A stretch of DNA of 64,000 nucleotides from Bacteroidaceae bacterium (lineage in GTDB: Bacteria; Bacteroidota; Bacteroidia; Bacteroidales; Barnesiellaceae_A): assembly GCA_017481745.1 (NCBI GenBank), contig JAFUOV010000024.1, positions 1-64,000 of the forward strand. The letters run 5' to 3'. Shown piece by piece: positions 41,273-52,708 of the stretch. Within the stretch, counting starts at the first letter, position 1, and each line of letters begins with the position of its first letter. Under the pieces are notes generated by a model. It saw only the letters and a program-made list of their open reading frames with translations, searched no databases and was not told where the DNA came from. Both the position numbers and the translations under genes were made by a program.

Positions 41273-44259
41273 AACCTTTTCTACATCAGGTAGCCGAGAC
41301 ATTTTATCGCAACGAAGGCGATAACTTGCAGCACATTGCATTTGTATTTCCCAACCGACGCAGTGGCAGGTTTTTTCAGAGTTATCTCACCGAATTTACC
41401 GGCGAGAAGCCTCAGTTTTCACCTCGCATCGTTACTATCAATACGCTTGTAACCGAGCTATCTCGTTTGCAGCCGGTCGACAAGATAGAGTTGCTCTTCT
41501 CGCTTTACGAAGAGTATATTGCATTGCGACAGACCGACGAGTCGTTCGACCACTTTGTCTTTTGGGGTGAAATGCTCATTGCCGACTTTGACGATGTAGA
41601 CAAGTATATGGTCGATGCTCATAAGCTGTTTGCCAATATCAAAGACCTCAAAGACCTTGAGCAGCTATATCTTGAGCCCGAGCAGATTGCTATCATAAAG
41701 AAGTTTTGGGATACATTCTTTGTACCCGATACCGATAGTGCCAAGAAGGTAGAGTTCAACTCGTTGTGGAGTATCATGTATGCGCTCTATACCCATCTGC
41801 GAGAGCGATTGAGCAGCCAAGGTGTGGGCTACGAAGGTATGTTGTTTCGCCAAGTGGCAGAGGCTGCCATGCGTGGCGAATTGCCCCCGTTACACACGCT
41901 GCACGCTACGTCGCATTGTAGCAAGGTGGTCTTTGTCGGATTTAATGCTATTACCGAGGCAGAGCGCATCATTATGGACTATTTCAAGAAGAATGTCGAT
42001 AGTGATTTCTATTGGGACTACTATGCGCCTACCTTGCAGCATGATGATGAAAATCGTGCCAACTATTTCATACAACGCAATATAAAGCAGTTCCCATCTA
42101 AGTATGAGTTGATAGGCGGTCATGTCATCACGTCGGCGCCAACATTGACCGTATTGCCCGTATCGTCGGCAATAGGACAAGTGAAACAAGCCGGTGAGAT
42201 ACTGCAAACCCTCATTGAAGAAGGTGTTGTCAATGCGCACAATGCCATCAATACGGCGGTCGTTTTGCCCGACGAAGAGTTGCTCATGCCTATGATATAC
42301 TCGATACCGTCGGCTATTGACGATGTAAATATCACGATGGGTTACTCGCTGCGCAATACATCGGTGGCATCGTTGCTTGATGCGGTATTCAAGTTGCAAC
42401 GTCGTGTGCGTTGGTCGGGAGGCAAGGCTCTCTATTATCATATAGAGGTTGCAGCAGTGCTCAACCATCGTCTGGTGCGCATGCTGGTCGAGAACGAGAA
42501 GGTCGATGCTATCATTGCAGCCATGAACCGCAAGAACATGGCTTACGTCTCTGCCGATTTTCTTGCAACCGAGCAACATCCTTTGTTACAACTCATATTT
42601 ACCCCTATTACCCAAGATACCGATGCCGGCAATTATGTAGAAGACATCGTTCAATACCTTGTAGGTGCTACCTACGACGAGCTGGTAGACAAGCAGGATG
42701 ATGTGCCGGTGAATGTACGCAATCTTGAGCATGAGTATGCCTATCACTATGGTAACATGGTTTCGCGCCTCAATGATGTGATAGAGGAGCATACCGCTGT
42801 GTCGATGACAGCCAATACCTACTTCACACTATTGGGCAAATTGTCGCTCTCGATACCCTTCGAGGGAGAGCCGCTATCGGGCTTGCAAGTCATGGGTGTA
42901 TTGGAGACTCGTGCGCTCGACTTCGACAATATCATCATTCTCTCGATGAATGAGGGCGTATTTCCTGCCAAGAGTATTACCTCGGGATTTATTCCGTACA
43001 ACTTGCGGCGGGGGTTCAATATGGCAACAACCGAGCATCAAGATAGTATCTATGCCTACTATTTCTACCGCATGATAGGTCGTGCCAAGCGCGTATATAT
43101 GTTGTATGATAGTCGCACCGAAGGGCTCACTCGTGGCGAGATGAGCCGATACATCTATCAACTCAAGTACCATTATGCACATCTTCTGCCACAATACAAG
43201 GTCGACGAGTATGCTGTGGTACATGGTGTATTGGTAGAGAAGCCTATTGCCATATCCATACCCAAGACGGGTGGCGTAGCTATGCGTTTGCGACAATTCC
43301 TCAAAGACGGCGCATCAGAGGCTCGACCTCTATCGGCAAGTAGTATAAAGACTTATATCAACTGCCCCTTGCAGTTCTATCTGCAGCATGTAGAGCGTAT
43401 GCGCACCGACGACGAGATAAGCGAGTTTGTCGATGGCGGTGTGTTTGGTAGTATCTACCATAATGTTATGGCAGATATTTACGACGATATGAAGGGTACC
43501 GATGATACCGTCGATGTAACACGAGCCATGCTCGATAGGGTGATTGCCGACGAGGCTTACATCAAGCGAAAGATTGAGGAGCAGTTTAATATTGTATTCT
43601 ATCGTCGCGAGAAGAATGAGCCGTTGCGCAAGTTGTCGGGCAAAGACCATATCACAGCTCACACCGTATATACATATGTATTGCGCACACTTGAGTATGA
43701 CCGCGAAAAATTTGCACCGTTTACCTACGTCGGCTCCGAAATGCGCCTTGAAAATGAGTTGTATCTGCCCCTCGGTAGTGGAAAGCAAGTGCGTTTCAAA
43801 GCATTGATAGACCGTGTCGACAAGATGATGATGACCGACGAGTGTGGTGGTAAACAAGAAGTGATACGCATTATCGACTATAAGACCGGTAGCGATGCTG
43901 TTGAGGTAGGCGAAATAGCAAAGCTATTCGATAGGGAAGAAAAGCATGGTTTTGGGGCAATGTTCCAAGTATTCCTATATTGCAAGTTATTCCATATAAA
44001 GTACCCCGAAGTGCTTCGCGACAATATCCCTCTGCTACCGCTCATATATAAAGTGCGCAACGCTTTCTCCGATTTTGTGCCGTTGTTGCATGTAAACAAT
44101 CTGCCTGTTGAGAGTTACGATGACGTGAAAAAAGAGTTTGAGCCGATGCTCGAGGCTTGTCTTGAAGAGATATTTGATGAAACCATCCCATTTGAGCAAA
44201 CACAAGTATTGGAGCATTGCCAATATTGCGACTTCAAGACTATCTGTAAGCGAAATTAA
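41269..44259 (+). CDS. AddB-like PD-(D/E)XK nuclease with an iron-sulfur Cys motif
   Basis: This 996-residue protein resembles the AddB subunit of helicase-nucleases for double-strand break repair, in its Bacteroidetes form. The N-terminal half (IAFVFPNRRSGRFFQ) is an inactive helicase-like region. The C-terminal nuclease (about 695-996) has RIIDYKTGSD as the catalytic core. Four Cys, C699 and C984-x2-C987-x5-C993, match the spacing of the AddB iron-sulfur cluster staple. No AddA helicase is adjacent, only menA upstream and a convergent kinase gene downstream. The partner must lie elsewhere. Confidence 0.9.
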   Translation: MKPFLHQVAETFYRNEGDNLQHIAFVFPNRRSGRFFQSYLTEFTGEKPQFSPRIVTINTLVTELSRLQPVDKIELLFSLYEEYIALRQTDESFDHFVFWGEMLIADFDDVDKYMVDAHKLFANIKDLKDLEQLYLEPEQIAIIKKFWDTFFVPDTDSAKKVEFNSLWSIMYALYTHLRERLSSQGVGYEGMLFRQVAEAAMRGELPPLHTLHATSHCSKVVFVGFNAITEAERIIMDYFKKNVDSDFYWDYYAPTLQHDDENRANYFIQRNIKQFPSKYELIGGHVITSAPTLTVLPVSSAIGQVKQAGEILQTLIEEGVVNAHNAINTAVVLPDEELLMPMIYSIPSAIDDVNITMGYSLRNTSVASLLDAVFKLQRRVRWSGGKALYYHIEVAAVLNHRLVRMLVENEKVDAIIAAMNRKNMAYVSADFLATEQHPLLQLIFTPITQDTDAGNYVEDIVQYLVGATYDELVDKQDDVPVNVRNLEHEYAYHYGNMVSRLNDVIEEHTAVSMTANTYFTLLGKLSLSIPFEGEPLSGLQVMGVLETRALDFDNIIILSMNEGVFPAKSITSGFIPYNLRRGFNMATTEHQDSIYAYYFYRMIGRAKRVYMLYDSRTEGLTRGEMSRYIYQLKYHYAHLLPQYKVDEYAVVHGVLVEKPIAISIPKTGGVAMRLRQFLKDGASEARPLSASSIKTYINCPLQFYLQHVERMRTDDEISEFVDGGVFGSIYHNVMADIYDDMKGTDDTVDVTRAMLDRVIADEAYIKRKIEEQFNIVFYRREKNEPLRKLSGKDHITAHTVYTYVLRTLEYDREKFAPFTYVGSEMRLENELYLPLGSGKQVRFKALIDRVDKMMMTDECGGKQEVIRIIDYKTGSDAVEVGEIAKLFDREEKHGFGAMFQVFLYCKLFHIKYPEVLRDNIPLLPLIYKVRNAFSDFVPLLHVNNLPVESYDDVKKEFEPMLEACLEEIFDETIPFEQTQVLEHCQYCDFKTICKRN

Positions 44260-44290
44260 GGAAACACCTACTTGCTAACAGCCTTGTTTA

Positions 44291-46051
44291 TTATGCCTTT
44301 CGCAGGGTGAATAGGATGTCCAATCCTCCACCTTGAGCATTTTTTGCCATAATCTCACCATTGTGGAAGAGAACTGCATTCTTGACAATGGCAAGCCCCA
44401 GACCCGTACCGCCAAGTTTGCGTGAGCGCCCCTTGTCTACGCGATAAAATCTTTCAAACAAGCGTTGCAGGTGTGCCTCTTCCACGCCCACACCGTTGTC
44501 GGCAAACGAGATGTAGTAGTACTTGTTGTCTACAAGGTAGCAGTCGATGAGTATCTTTGTGCCTTCGCCGGCGTATGCTATGGCATTGTCGATGAGGTTA
44601 CGGAAGATAGAGTAGAGCAGCGAGTGGTTGCCCACCAGCGGCATCGACGATGATATGCCTTGTGTAGTTATCTGCATAGATTTGTTCTCGAGAGCTGTGG
44701 CAGACTCGGCAATAGCATCTCGGATGATATGTGCAAGGTCGAGGTCTTGACGGTCGAAGATATCGGACGTTTCGTCCAGACGGTTGAGCATTGATATATC
44801 GTTGAGCAAGTCTGATAGGCGGCGGGCTTGTGCGTAGCTGCGTTCGATAAACAATCTTTGTTTGTCGGCATCAATCGTAGGCATTGTGAGTATTGTCTCC
44901 AGATAGCCGCGTATGCTGCTTACAGGTGTCTTGAGCTCATGAGCAATGTTCTGTGTGAGTTGTTTCTTGAGCAAGTCTTCACGCTCACGCTCGGTATTGT
45001 CGAAGATTGATATTTCAAAGGAGTTGTCGTGAAACAATATTCCTTTTATCACAAAGAGCATGCCATTTTTATTTATGCGTATTTGCTTGATGGCTGCGTT
45101 GCCCTTGTGGGTAAAGTGGTTATAGGGTTGTGCTACAAAGTTGGTTACTTCGCGCAAGGTGGGTTCTGAAAATATCAGACTCAGGTCGTTGTCGATGGTC
45201 TTGTCGGTAATGTGGTTCATGTATTGAATAAAGAGATTATTCGATACAATCATCTGCTTGTTGTGCTTGAAAATAGCGATGCCCTCGCGCGAGGTCTGTA
45301 TGTGAGCCAATAGCTTCTCTTCCTCGAGTGCAAGAGCTTCACGTGCCATGCGCAGTGCTTCGTAGGTCTTGCGCAAGTTGTGTGTGATACGGTTCAATGT
45401 GCCCGATGCTGTGGGCTTGAATTGTAGAGGACGGTTCTGTTCGGCTATTTGAGCCAACTCGTCGAGTTCCGATATTGACTTACCCAATCGGTAGCAGAAA
45501 AGAAACAATGCGAGGACAAACAATAGGGCTATACCCATGAGAATGTAGCGAAACCATGGGTCGACATGCAATATACTCGATATCCGCTCGTCGTAGGGCA
45601 TCGACGAGCGAATGATATAGTTGCCATCTCTCATGGCGGCATAGAAGTATGTGTTGTACATTGTCTCGGAGTAGCGTATGGAGTAGGCTTTTGACTTGCC
45701 CTCTATGGCAGCCTTGATTTCGGGACGGTTGAGGTGGGGCGACTCAATCTGCGCATCGGTGCTGTTGTCCAAGATTACTTTGCCACTCGTTATATCTATG
45801 AGTGTGAGGCGGTAGGGATAGTGGCTGAAAACACGCAGTATGCTATCATTGTCGGTTATAGCGCTGTCGGGTAGTAGTTGTGCTACATATTGGTTGTGTT
45901 CTTGCAGCACACTGTTGAGGTTGTCTTGGCGAATATTCTTTTCTTGTATATACTGCAACGAAACAGTAATGGCAACAAAGACGATGAAAAGTCCTCCAAT
46001 GGTGAAAAAGAGGCTTTTGTGAAAGGGTATGTCAAATCGTCGAGTAGCCAT
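44291..46051 (-). CDS. PhoR-like sensor histidine kinase
   Basis: This 586-residue membrane kinase has two helices (about residues 14-34 and 159-178) enclosing a periplasmic domain of 125 residues, then a HAMP-like linker, a PAS-type domain (about 235-345), His371 in NIAHELKTP, the N box YSIFRNLIDNAIAY and ATP-lid motifs DNGVGVEEAHLQRLFERFYRVD and LGGTGLGLAIV (key GTGLGLAIV). It pairs with the response regulator 21 bases upstream. The pattern fits PhoR-type kinases, but the phosphate role is inference from the family only. Confidence 0.9.
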   Translation of the reverse strand: MATRRFDIPFHKSLFFTIGGLFIVFVAITVSLQYIQEKNIRQDNLNSVLQEHNQYVAQLLPDSAITDNDSILRVFSHYPYRLTLIDITSGKVILDNSTDAQIESPHLNRPEIKAAIEGKSKAYSIRYSETMYNTYFYAAMRDGNYIIRSSMPYDERISSILHVDPWFRYILMGIALLFVLALFLFCYRLGKSISELDELAQIAEQNRPLQFKPTASGTLNRITHNLRKTYEALRMAREALALEEEKLLAHIQTSREGIAIFKHNKQMIVSNNLFIQYMNHITDKTIDNDLSLIFSEPTLREVTNFVAQPYNHFTHKGNAAIKQIRINKNGMLFVIKGILFHDNSFEISIFDNTEREREDLLKKQLTQNIAHELKTPVSSIRGYLETILTMPTIDADKQRLFIERSYAQARRLSDLLNDISMLNRLDETSDIFDRQDLDLAHIIRDAIAESATALENKSMQITTQGISSSMPLVGNHSLLYSIFRNLIDNAIAYAGEGTKILIDCYLVDNKYYYISFADNGVGVEEAHLQRLFERFYRVDKGRSRKLGGTGLGLAIVKNAVLFHNGEIMAKNAQGGGLDILFTLRKA

Positions 46052-46072
46052 GCGTATGTAGTTGATAAAGTG

Positions 46073-46756
46073 TTATTGTTCAAAGCAATAGCCATATCCC
46101 AGTCGGGTAACGATGCACTTGCCATAGTCGCCTATTTTCTTGCGCAGGCGGGTGATGTTTACGTCGATGGTGCGATCGAGCACATACACCTCGTCGCTCC
46201 ATACTTGAGCAAGTATCTCTTCGCGCGAGAATACCTGTCCGGGATGCTCCAGCAAGAGGCGCAGTATCTCAAACTCCTTCTTGGTGAGTGCCGCATCGAC
46301 ATTGTCGATGTAGCACTTCTTGCGAAGTAGGTCTATGCGCAATGTTTCGTAGCGTAGTTCGCTTTTGGTATTCTCTTCGACCATCGAGGTGCGGCGCAGC
46401 AGAGCCTTGACACGAGCCTGCACCTCGCGTATAGAGAACGGCTTGGCTATATAGTCGTCGCCACCGATGTTAAATCCGGTGAGTTTGTCATTCTCGCTAT
46501 CGCGGGCGGTAAGGAATATAATGGGTATGTGTTTCAGATGCTCGGTCTTGCGTATTATCGAAGCCATCTTGAAGCCACTCATTTCGCCCATCATTACATC
46601 GAGCAATATGAGGTCATACACTTGCAAGTCGAGCGCCATAGCCTCCTCGGCAGAGTGTGCTGTATCGACGATATAACCCTCTGTTTCGAGGTTAAATTTC
46701 AAGATTTCGCACAAATCTTCTTCGTCGTCGGTTACCAAAATGCGATGTTCGTTCAT
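46073..46756 (-). CDS. OmpR/PhoB-family response regulator
   Basis: This 227-residue regulator has a receiver domain (phospho-acceptor Asp53 in LILLDVMM, acidic pocket DDEED, Lys in YIAKPFS) and a winged helix DNA-binding domain with RTIDVNITRLRKKIGDYG and the wing RLGYGYCFE. It is the first gene of a two-gene operon with the PhoR-like kinase. A -7 element TACCTTTGC (46,788-46,780) lies just upstream. Target genes are unknown; a PhoB-type role is possible. Confidence 0.93.
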   Translation of the reverse strand: MNEHRILVTDDEEDLCEILKFNLETEGYIVDTAHSAEEAMALDLQVYDLILLDVMMGEMSGFKMASIIRKTEHLKHIPIIFLTARDSENDKLTGFNIGGDDYIAKPFSIREVQARVKALLRRTSMVEENTKSELRYETLRIDLLRKKCYIDNVDAALTKKEFEILRLLLEHPGQVFSREEILAQVWSDEVYVLDRTIDVNITRLRKKIGDYGKCIVTRLGYGYCFEQ

Positions 46757-46779
46757 AACTTTTTTGTTTTATTTTCGTT

Positions 46780-46788
46780 GCAAAGGTA
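46780..46788 (-). promoter_or_regulatory. -7 element of the response regulator/kinase operon
   Basis: The minus strand reads TACCTTTGC, a full consensus match, 23 bases before the start codon. No clear -33 at the expected spacing. Confidence 0.5.
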
Positions 46789-46931
46789 CAAACGAGATGC
46801 TACAATAGTGTGTCAAAATGGGTGAGTTTGCATTTTTATATGCAAGTTTTACCAATGCTGCATTTTATATTGCAAATTTAGTCATTAATCAAAATTTTCT
46901 ATCTATTTTTGGATATAAAATTCAATCTTCG

Positions 46932-48086
46932 ATGAAACACTTTCTATCCTTATTATTGGCATCGGTTGCAATATCGTTGTGGGCAACATCTCCCGAAAAA
47001 ACTTTCGAGTTGCAACGTGATATGCCTGTATATTACGAAATCCTGCGCGAGGAACTGCAATACCCCGATGCATGGGGAAATAGCGAGATAACCGATTACG
47101 ACGATTGGCGCGAGTATGCTCGCGGGGTGCTGTTGCAACAGCTGCAATACCAAGCCGACGACACTCCTTTCGACTATCAAGTTGTCGATACCGAGCAGCG
47201 TGATGGCTATACAGCCTATCGTATAGAGTTGAATATCAATCGCTATGTGCGCATATCGGCATTGCTGTTGCGACCCGATGGCGATGGCGTTTTTCCGGCT
47301 GTTGTTCTCTTGCACGACCATGGTGCAAAATTTGAGATAGGAAAGGAGAAAAATATTCGTCCTTTCGCATCAGATACGGCAGCACTTGCCATTGCCGATG
47401 CTTGGGCAGAAAAGTGCTACGACAACGTATACACCGGCGACTATTTGGCGCAGAATGGTTATGTGGTGTTGGCTATTGATGCTCTCTTCTGGGGTGAGCG
47501 CGGCAGAAAAGAGGGTGTACGATACGACTCGCAGCAGGCGTTGGCTGCCAATCTGTTGCAGATGGGTCGCTCATGGTGTGGTATGATAACTGCCGACGAT
47601 ATGCGCAGTGCCGATTTCCTTGCCACATTGCCCTATGTCGATGCCGAGCGTATAGGTGCTGTGGGATTTTCTATGGGTGCGCACCGGGCGTGGATGCTCT
47701 CGGCTGCTACCGATAGGGTGAAGGCTGCTGCCGCAGTGTGCTGGATGTGTGTTACCGATGCGCTCATGACACCTGCCAACAACCAAGCCAAGGGTGGCTC
47801 GGCATACGCCATGATAGTGCCCGGCTTGCGCAATCACCTCGACTATCCGCATGTAGCCGCCATTGCCTGTCCCAAGCCAATGCTCTTTATCAATGGTAGT
47901 AAAGACAAACTTTTTCCCGTCGATGGGGTAGAGGAGGCATATGCCTATATGCACAACGTATGGGATGAGTGTGGTGTCGACGACCACCTTGTAACGACTC
48001 TCTACGACACGCCTCACACATTCAATAGTGCCATGCACACACAAGTGTTGAATTTCCTTAATAAGTGGTTGAAAGTCGAAAAATAG
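46932..48086 (+). CDS. Secreted alpha/beta hydrolase, esterase-like
   Basis: This 384-residue protein has a signal peptide (MKHFLSLLLASVAISLWA) and an alpha/beta hydrolase fold. The nucleophile is Ser247 in GFSMG (245-249), the acid is in NGSKDKLFP, and the His is in DTPHTFN near the end. The VVLLHDHGAKFEIGKEK region and the length resemble the Abhydrolase_7/acetylxylan-esterase-like group seen in Bacteroidetes. It probably removes ester groups from complex glycans in the periplasm. The start at 46,932 begins the signal peptide; an ATG at 46,818 is in frame but lies in the divergent promoter region. Confidence 0.87.
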   Translation: MKHFLSLLLASVAISLWATSPEKTFELQRDMPVYYEILREELQYPDAWGNSEITDYDDWREYARGVLLQQLQYQADDTPFDYQVVDTEQRDGYTAYRIELNINRYVRISALLLRPDGDGVFPAVVLLHDHGAKFEIGKEKNIRPFASDTAALAIADAWAEKCYDNVYTGDYLAQNGYVVLAIDALFWGERGRKEGVRYDSQQALAANLLQMGRSWCGMITADDMRSADFLATLPYVDAERIGAVGFSMGAHRAWMLSAATDRVKAAAAVCWMCVTDALMTPANNQAKGGSAYAMIVPGLRNHLDYPHVAAIACPKPMLFINGSKDKLFPVDGVEEAYAYMHNVWDECGVDDHLVTTLYDTPHTFNSAMHTQVLNFLNKWLKVEK

Positions 48087-48110
48087 AGCACTATTTGGTT
48101 GATGTAGTAT

Positions 48111-48119
48111 TACCTTTGT
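48111..48119 (+). promoter_or_regulatory. -7 element of the umuDC promoter
   Basis: TACCTTTGT is a full match, 17 bases before the umuD start. I see no LexA-box-like palindrome in the short upstream gap. Confidence 0.5.
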
Positions 48120-48135
48120 AAGCAACGAAACGACG

Positions 48136-48564
48136 ATGAAAGATATAAAAGATATACAACCCATAGTTCCTGTCGAGCCTCTTGTGGTGAGTGTGCTTGA
48201 GGAGGCTGTTCCTGCCGGATTTCCCTCGCCGGCACAAGATTTTGCCAACGAGGGTATCGACCTCAATAGAGAGTTGATACGGCATCCGGCATCGACCTTC
48301 TGTGCCCGAGTGGCTGGCAACTCGATGTGCGATAGCGGTATTGACGATGGCGACCTGCTCATTATAGACAAGGCTATCACTCCGCGCGACGGCAGCATTG
48401 CGGTATGTTTTGTTGATGGCGAATTTACACTCAAACGCATCTCTATACGCAGCAACGGAATATGGCTTGTACCAGCCAACCCTCAATATCCCGAGTTGCA
48501 CGTTACCGACGGCAGTAACTTCCAGATATGGGGCATCGTGTCGTATGTGGTGAAAAGTGTGTAA
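48136..48564 (+). CDS. umuD: UmuD-type S24 peptidase, error-prone polymerase subunit
   Basis: UmuD cleaves itself after DNA damage and then forms DNA polymerase V with UmuC. The 142-residue protein shows a cleavage site Ala27-Gly28 (VPAGFPSP), catalytic Ser63 (GNSMCDSG) and Lys100 (FTLKRI). The distances Gly28-Ser63 and Ser63-Lys100 are identical to those of E. coli UmuD. It lies 43 bases before umuC, probably in one operon. How the cell switches this on is not visible here. Confidence 0.94.
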   Translation: MKDIKDIQPIVPVEPLVVSVLEEAVPAGFPSPAQDFANEGIDLNRELIRHPASTFCARVAGNSMCDSGIDDGDLLIIDKAITPRDGSIAVCFVDGEFTLKRISIRSNGIWLVPANPQYPELHVTDGSNFQIWGIVSYVVKSV

Positions 48565-48606
48565 AAAATTAGACTATTTTCATATTTCCCCTCGCACTCA
48601 AGTTTT

Positions 48607-49872
48607 ATGTATGCCCTGATAGATTGCAATAACTTCTTTGTGTCGTGTGAGCGGTTGTTCAACCCTTCGCTCAACGGTGTGCCTGTTGTTGTGCTCAGTG
48701 GTAACGATGGGTGCGTAATAGCGCGTAGCAACGAGGCAAAGGCGTTGGGTATAGCTATGGGGCAACCAGCCTTTGAGTTGCGTGAGCTTTTCGAGCGTGA
48801 GAGGGTTACAATATTTTCTTCCAATCACATTCTTTACGGCGATATTTCACGCCGAGTGATGTCGCTGTTGGCTCGTTTCTCGCCCGAGGTAGAGGTGTAT
48901 AGTATCGACGAGGCTTTCCTCTCGCTCGATGGTATCTCTATGCCTTATGGCGCCGAGGTGTATGGGCGTATGATTGTCGATGAGGTGATGCGATGCGTAG
49001 GAATACCGGTGAGCGTGGGTATTGCTCCTACCAAGACTCTGGCAAAAATTGCTTCTCATCGAGCCAAGAAGATGCCTCGTTATCAGGGCGTTTGTTGTCT
49101 TGCTACGCCCGACCAACGGGCTATTGCTCTTATGGAGACTCCCATTGGCGATGTGTGGGGTATAGGACGTCGCATTGCACCGAAACTGCTTGTAGAGGGT
49201 GTGGCTACTGCTTGGGATTTTACCAAACTCGGTTGTGAGTATGTACGCCGTACATACACCATCGGTGGCGAGCGCACGTGGCGCGAGTTGCAAGGTGTGG
49301 TGTGTTATGCTGCCGACGAGTCGCCCGAAGGACGGCAATCTATCACAGTGTCGAGAACGTTTGGGCGTGCAGTTACTACCTTTGACGAGGTGTATGAGGC
49401 TGTTGCCAACTTTACAGCCACAGCCGCCGAGCGCCTGCGACAACAAGGCTCGGCAGCGGGTTCGGTCATGGTATTTGTCAAAGGAAGCGGATGCCACCCC
49501 AATCGCTATGTGGGCGCTCTGCAACGGATGTTGCCTGTGGCATCCGATAGCACAATCGAGTTGATGCAATATGTGCGTCAAGTATTGGTTGCATTATATC
49601 GTCGAGGCGAAAACTATAAGAAGGCAGGTGTTATATTGGGTCATATCGTGCCTCGCGACCACGTGCAGTTGAGCCTTTTCGATACCGTCGACCGCGAGAA
49701 ACATCATCGCCTGATGCAAGTAATAGACAACGTAAACCGTCAAGCCGGATACAAAGCCCTGCGTATAGGTGCCGAAAAAGGCTCGCAGTCGTGGCATGCA
49801 CAAAGCAAGCATCTCTCGCCTTGCTATACAACATCATTTCGTGATATTTTGGTCGTTAAAGCCGATAAGTAA
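48607..49872 (+). CDS. umuC: Y-family DNA polymerase V catalytic subunit
   Basis: UmuC copies damaged DNA with low fidelity. The 421-residue protein has the Y-family catalytic Asp6 in [13 protein letters not shown], Asp101-Glu102 in [12 protein letters not shown], the finger motif [18 protein letters not shown], and the helix-hairpin region [11 protein letters not shown]. The C-terminal DUF4113-like tail ([20 protein letters not shown] region) is typical of UmuC. Length is normal. Confidence 0.95.
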   Translation: MYALIDCNNFFVSCERLFNPSLNGVPVVVLSGNDGCVIARSNEAKALGIAMGQPAFELRELFERERVTIFSSNHILYGDISRRVMSLLARFSPEVEVYSIDEAFLSLDGISMPYGAEVYGRMIVDEVMRCVGIPVSVGIAPTKTLAKIASHRAKKMPRYQGVCCLATPDQRAIALMETPIGDVWGIGRRIAPKLLVEGVATAWDFTKLGCEYVRRTYTIGGERTWRELQGVVCYAADESPEGRQSITVSRTFGRAVTTFDEVYEAVANFTATAAERLRQQGSAAGSVMVFVKGSGCHPNRYVGALQRMLPVASDSTIELMQYVRQVLVALYRRGENYKKAGVILGHIVPRDHVQLSLFDTVDREKHHRLMQVIDNVNRQAGYKALRIGAEKGSQSWHAQSKHLSPCYTTSFRDILVVKADK

Positions 49873-49878
49873 TTTTAG

Positions 49879-51198
<1,320 letters not shown>

Positions 51199-51210
51199 AG
51201 TGTTTGCAAT

Positions 51211-51242
51211 AAGAGGGTGTCTCTACAAAGAGGCATCCTCTT
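51211..51242. terminator. Bidirectional terminator between eno and the MATE gene
   Basis: AAGAGG (51,211-51,216) pairs with CCTCTT (51,237-51,242), with an inner CTC/GAG stem, flanked by A and T tracts. The genes converge here. Confidence 0.85.
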
Positions 51243-52553
51243 TTATATTTCGTATATCGCTTCCAATCGTCGTGTCATAAAGTATTGGAATACGCCACGC
51301 AGCACCATATATGAGGTGAAAGCAAGCCACAAGGCGTTGTTGCCGATAATGGGTTGCAGGCTGTAGAACAATGCGAAGAAAGCTACCGTCGATAACAGCA
51401 TGGCATCACGCATCACACGCGTTTGGGTGGCGCCTATCATCACACCGTCGAGTAGGAAGGGCACAGAGCAGGCTATGGGTATGATGATAACCCAACCGAT
51501 ATATGAGCCTGCCAAGTCTATCAATGCCGATGCATTGGCTTGGTTGGAGTCTACAAAGATGCCCAACAACTCGCGCCACCAACCCAAGTATGCACCTACA
51601 AATACAAGCGCTATACCTATGCTCCAGCCGATGCACAGGCGCACACAACGTCGCAACGAGGGGGCATCGTGAGCACCCGTAAACCGTCCTGTCAGTGCTT
51701 CGGCAGCAAAAGCAAATCCGTCGCTCATATATGAGAATAGGGTAAACAATTGCAGTAGCAAGGTGTTGACAGCCAATATCTGTTCGTCCATACGTGCCGA
51801 TATGGCAGTGAAGAATGTATAAACAATCACGATACAGAACGTGCGTATCATGATGTCGCCATTCACAGCAAAGAACCTGCCGAAAGCGTGGCGGTCGAAG
51901 ACCTCGCTACGGCTCACAGCAACAAATGTGTGGCGGAACTTGGCAAACAACAAGATTGTAGCCAATGCCACTCCGCACCATTGTGCCACAACCGATGCAC
52001 GTGCCACACCTACAATGCCCATATCGAGCGTAAAGGCGAAGAAGAAACTGCATATCATGTGTATGACATTGACGACAACTGCTACCACCATGGGGATGAC
52101 AGCATTCTGCATGCCTGTAAACCATCCGTTCAGTGCAAACAGCATGATGCCGGCGGGTACAGCCCACACGCGGGCATAGAAGTACTCGGCTACCAAGTCA
52201 TTGCCATTCATAGCCCACAGCGACAACTCACCCAACGGGTATTGCAGCAGGAGTACTCCAATGCCCAATACCACTGCAATAAAGACTGCGCGTAGCAACA
52301 TGCGAGTACATTCGGCACGATTTTCGGCACCGTATGCTTGTGCTGTAAGTCCGCTCGTACCCATGCGCACAAAGGCACAATTCCAATAGATAAAGTTGAA
52401 GATAGACACGCCGATAGCCAGCGCTCCAATAGTTGCAGCCGAGTGATTGCTGTCGTAATGACCGGCAATGGCTGTGCTCACAATACCCATCAGTGGCACT
52501 GTGATGTTCGATATAATGTTGGGGATGGCAAGGCGTATAATCTCTCTATTCAT
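51243..52553 (-). CDS. MATE-family efflux transporter (DinF-like)
   Basis: This 436-residue inner-membrane protein has 12 predicted helices in two halves. It opens with MNREIIRLAIPNIISNITVPLMG (key RLAIPNIISNITVPL) typical of DinF-like MATE exporters, which expel organic compounds in exchange for H+ or Na+. The halves show IGALAIGVSIFNFIYW and DMGIVGVARASVVAQW. I chose ATG 52,553; ATGs at 52,559 and 52,577 are in frame but less like family starts. The promoter is weak (TACCTTCG, 52,564-52,571). Confidence 0.92.
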   Translation of the reverse strand: MNREIIRLAIPNIISNITVPLMGIVSTAIAGHYDSNHSAATIGALAIGVSIFNFIYWNCAFVRMGTSGLTAQAYGAENRAECTRMLLRAVFIAVVLGIGVLLLQYPLGELSLWAMNGNDLVAEYFYARVWAVPAGIMLFALNGWFTGMQNAVIPMVVAVVVNVIHMICSFFFAFTLDMGIVGVARASVVAQWCGVALATILLFAKFRHTFVAVSRSEVFDRHAFGRFFAVNGDIMIRTFCIVIVYTFFTAISARMDEQILAVNTLLLQLFTLFSYMSDGFAFAAEALTGRFTGAHDAPSLRRCVRLCIGWSIGIALVFVGAYLGWWRELLGIFVDSNQANASALIDLAGSYIGWVIIIPIACSVPFLLDGVMIGATQTRVMRDAMLLSTVAFFALFYSLQPIIGNNALWLAFTSYMVLRGVFQYFMTRRLEAIYEI

Positions 52554-52674
52554 TTTCATGCTGCGAAGGTAATACAATTTATGCTAATTCCCTCACACGC
52601 CGCAATTCATATTCAAATAAATGTGCTCGATTAATAAAAAAACTATAAACACCCCAATATTTATACAAAATGAG

Positions 52675-52683
52675 TATCTTTGT
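52675..52683 (+). promoter_or_regulatory. -7 element of the envelope operon starting at 52,709
   Basis: TATCTTTGT matches TAnnTTTGY, 26 bases before the DUF4199 start. No -33 TTG. Confidence 0.5.
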
Positions 52684-52708
52684 AAGTTAAATTGTAATAG
52701 CAACTGAT

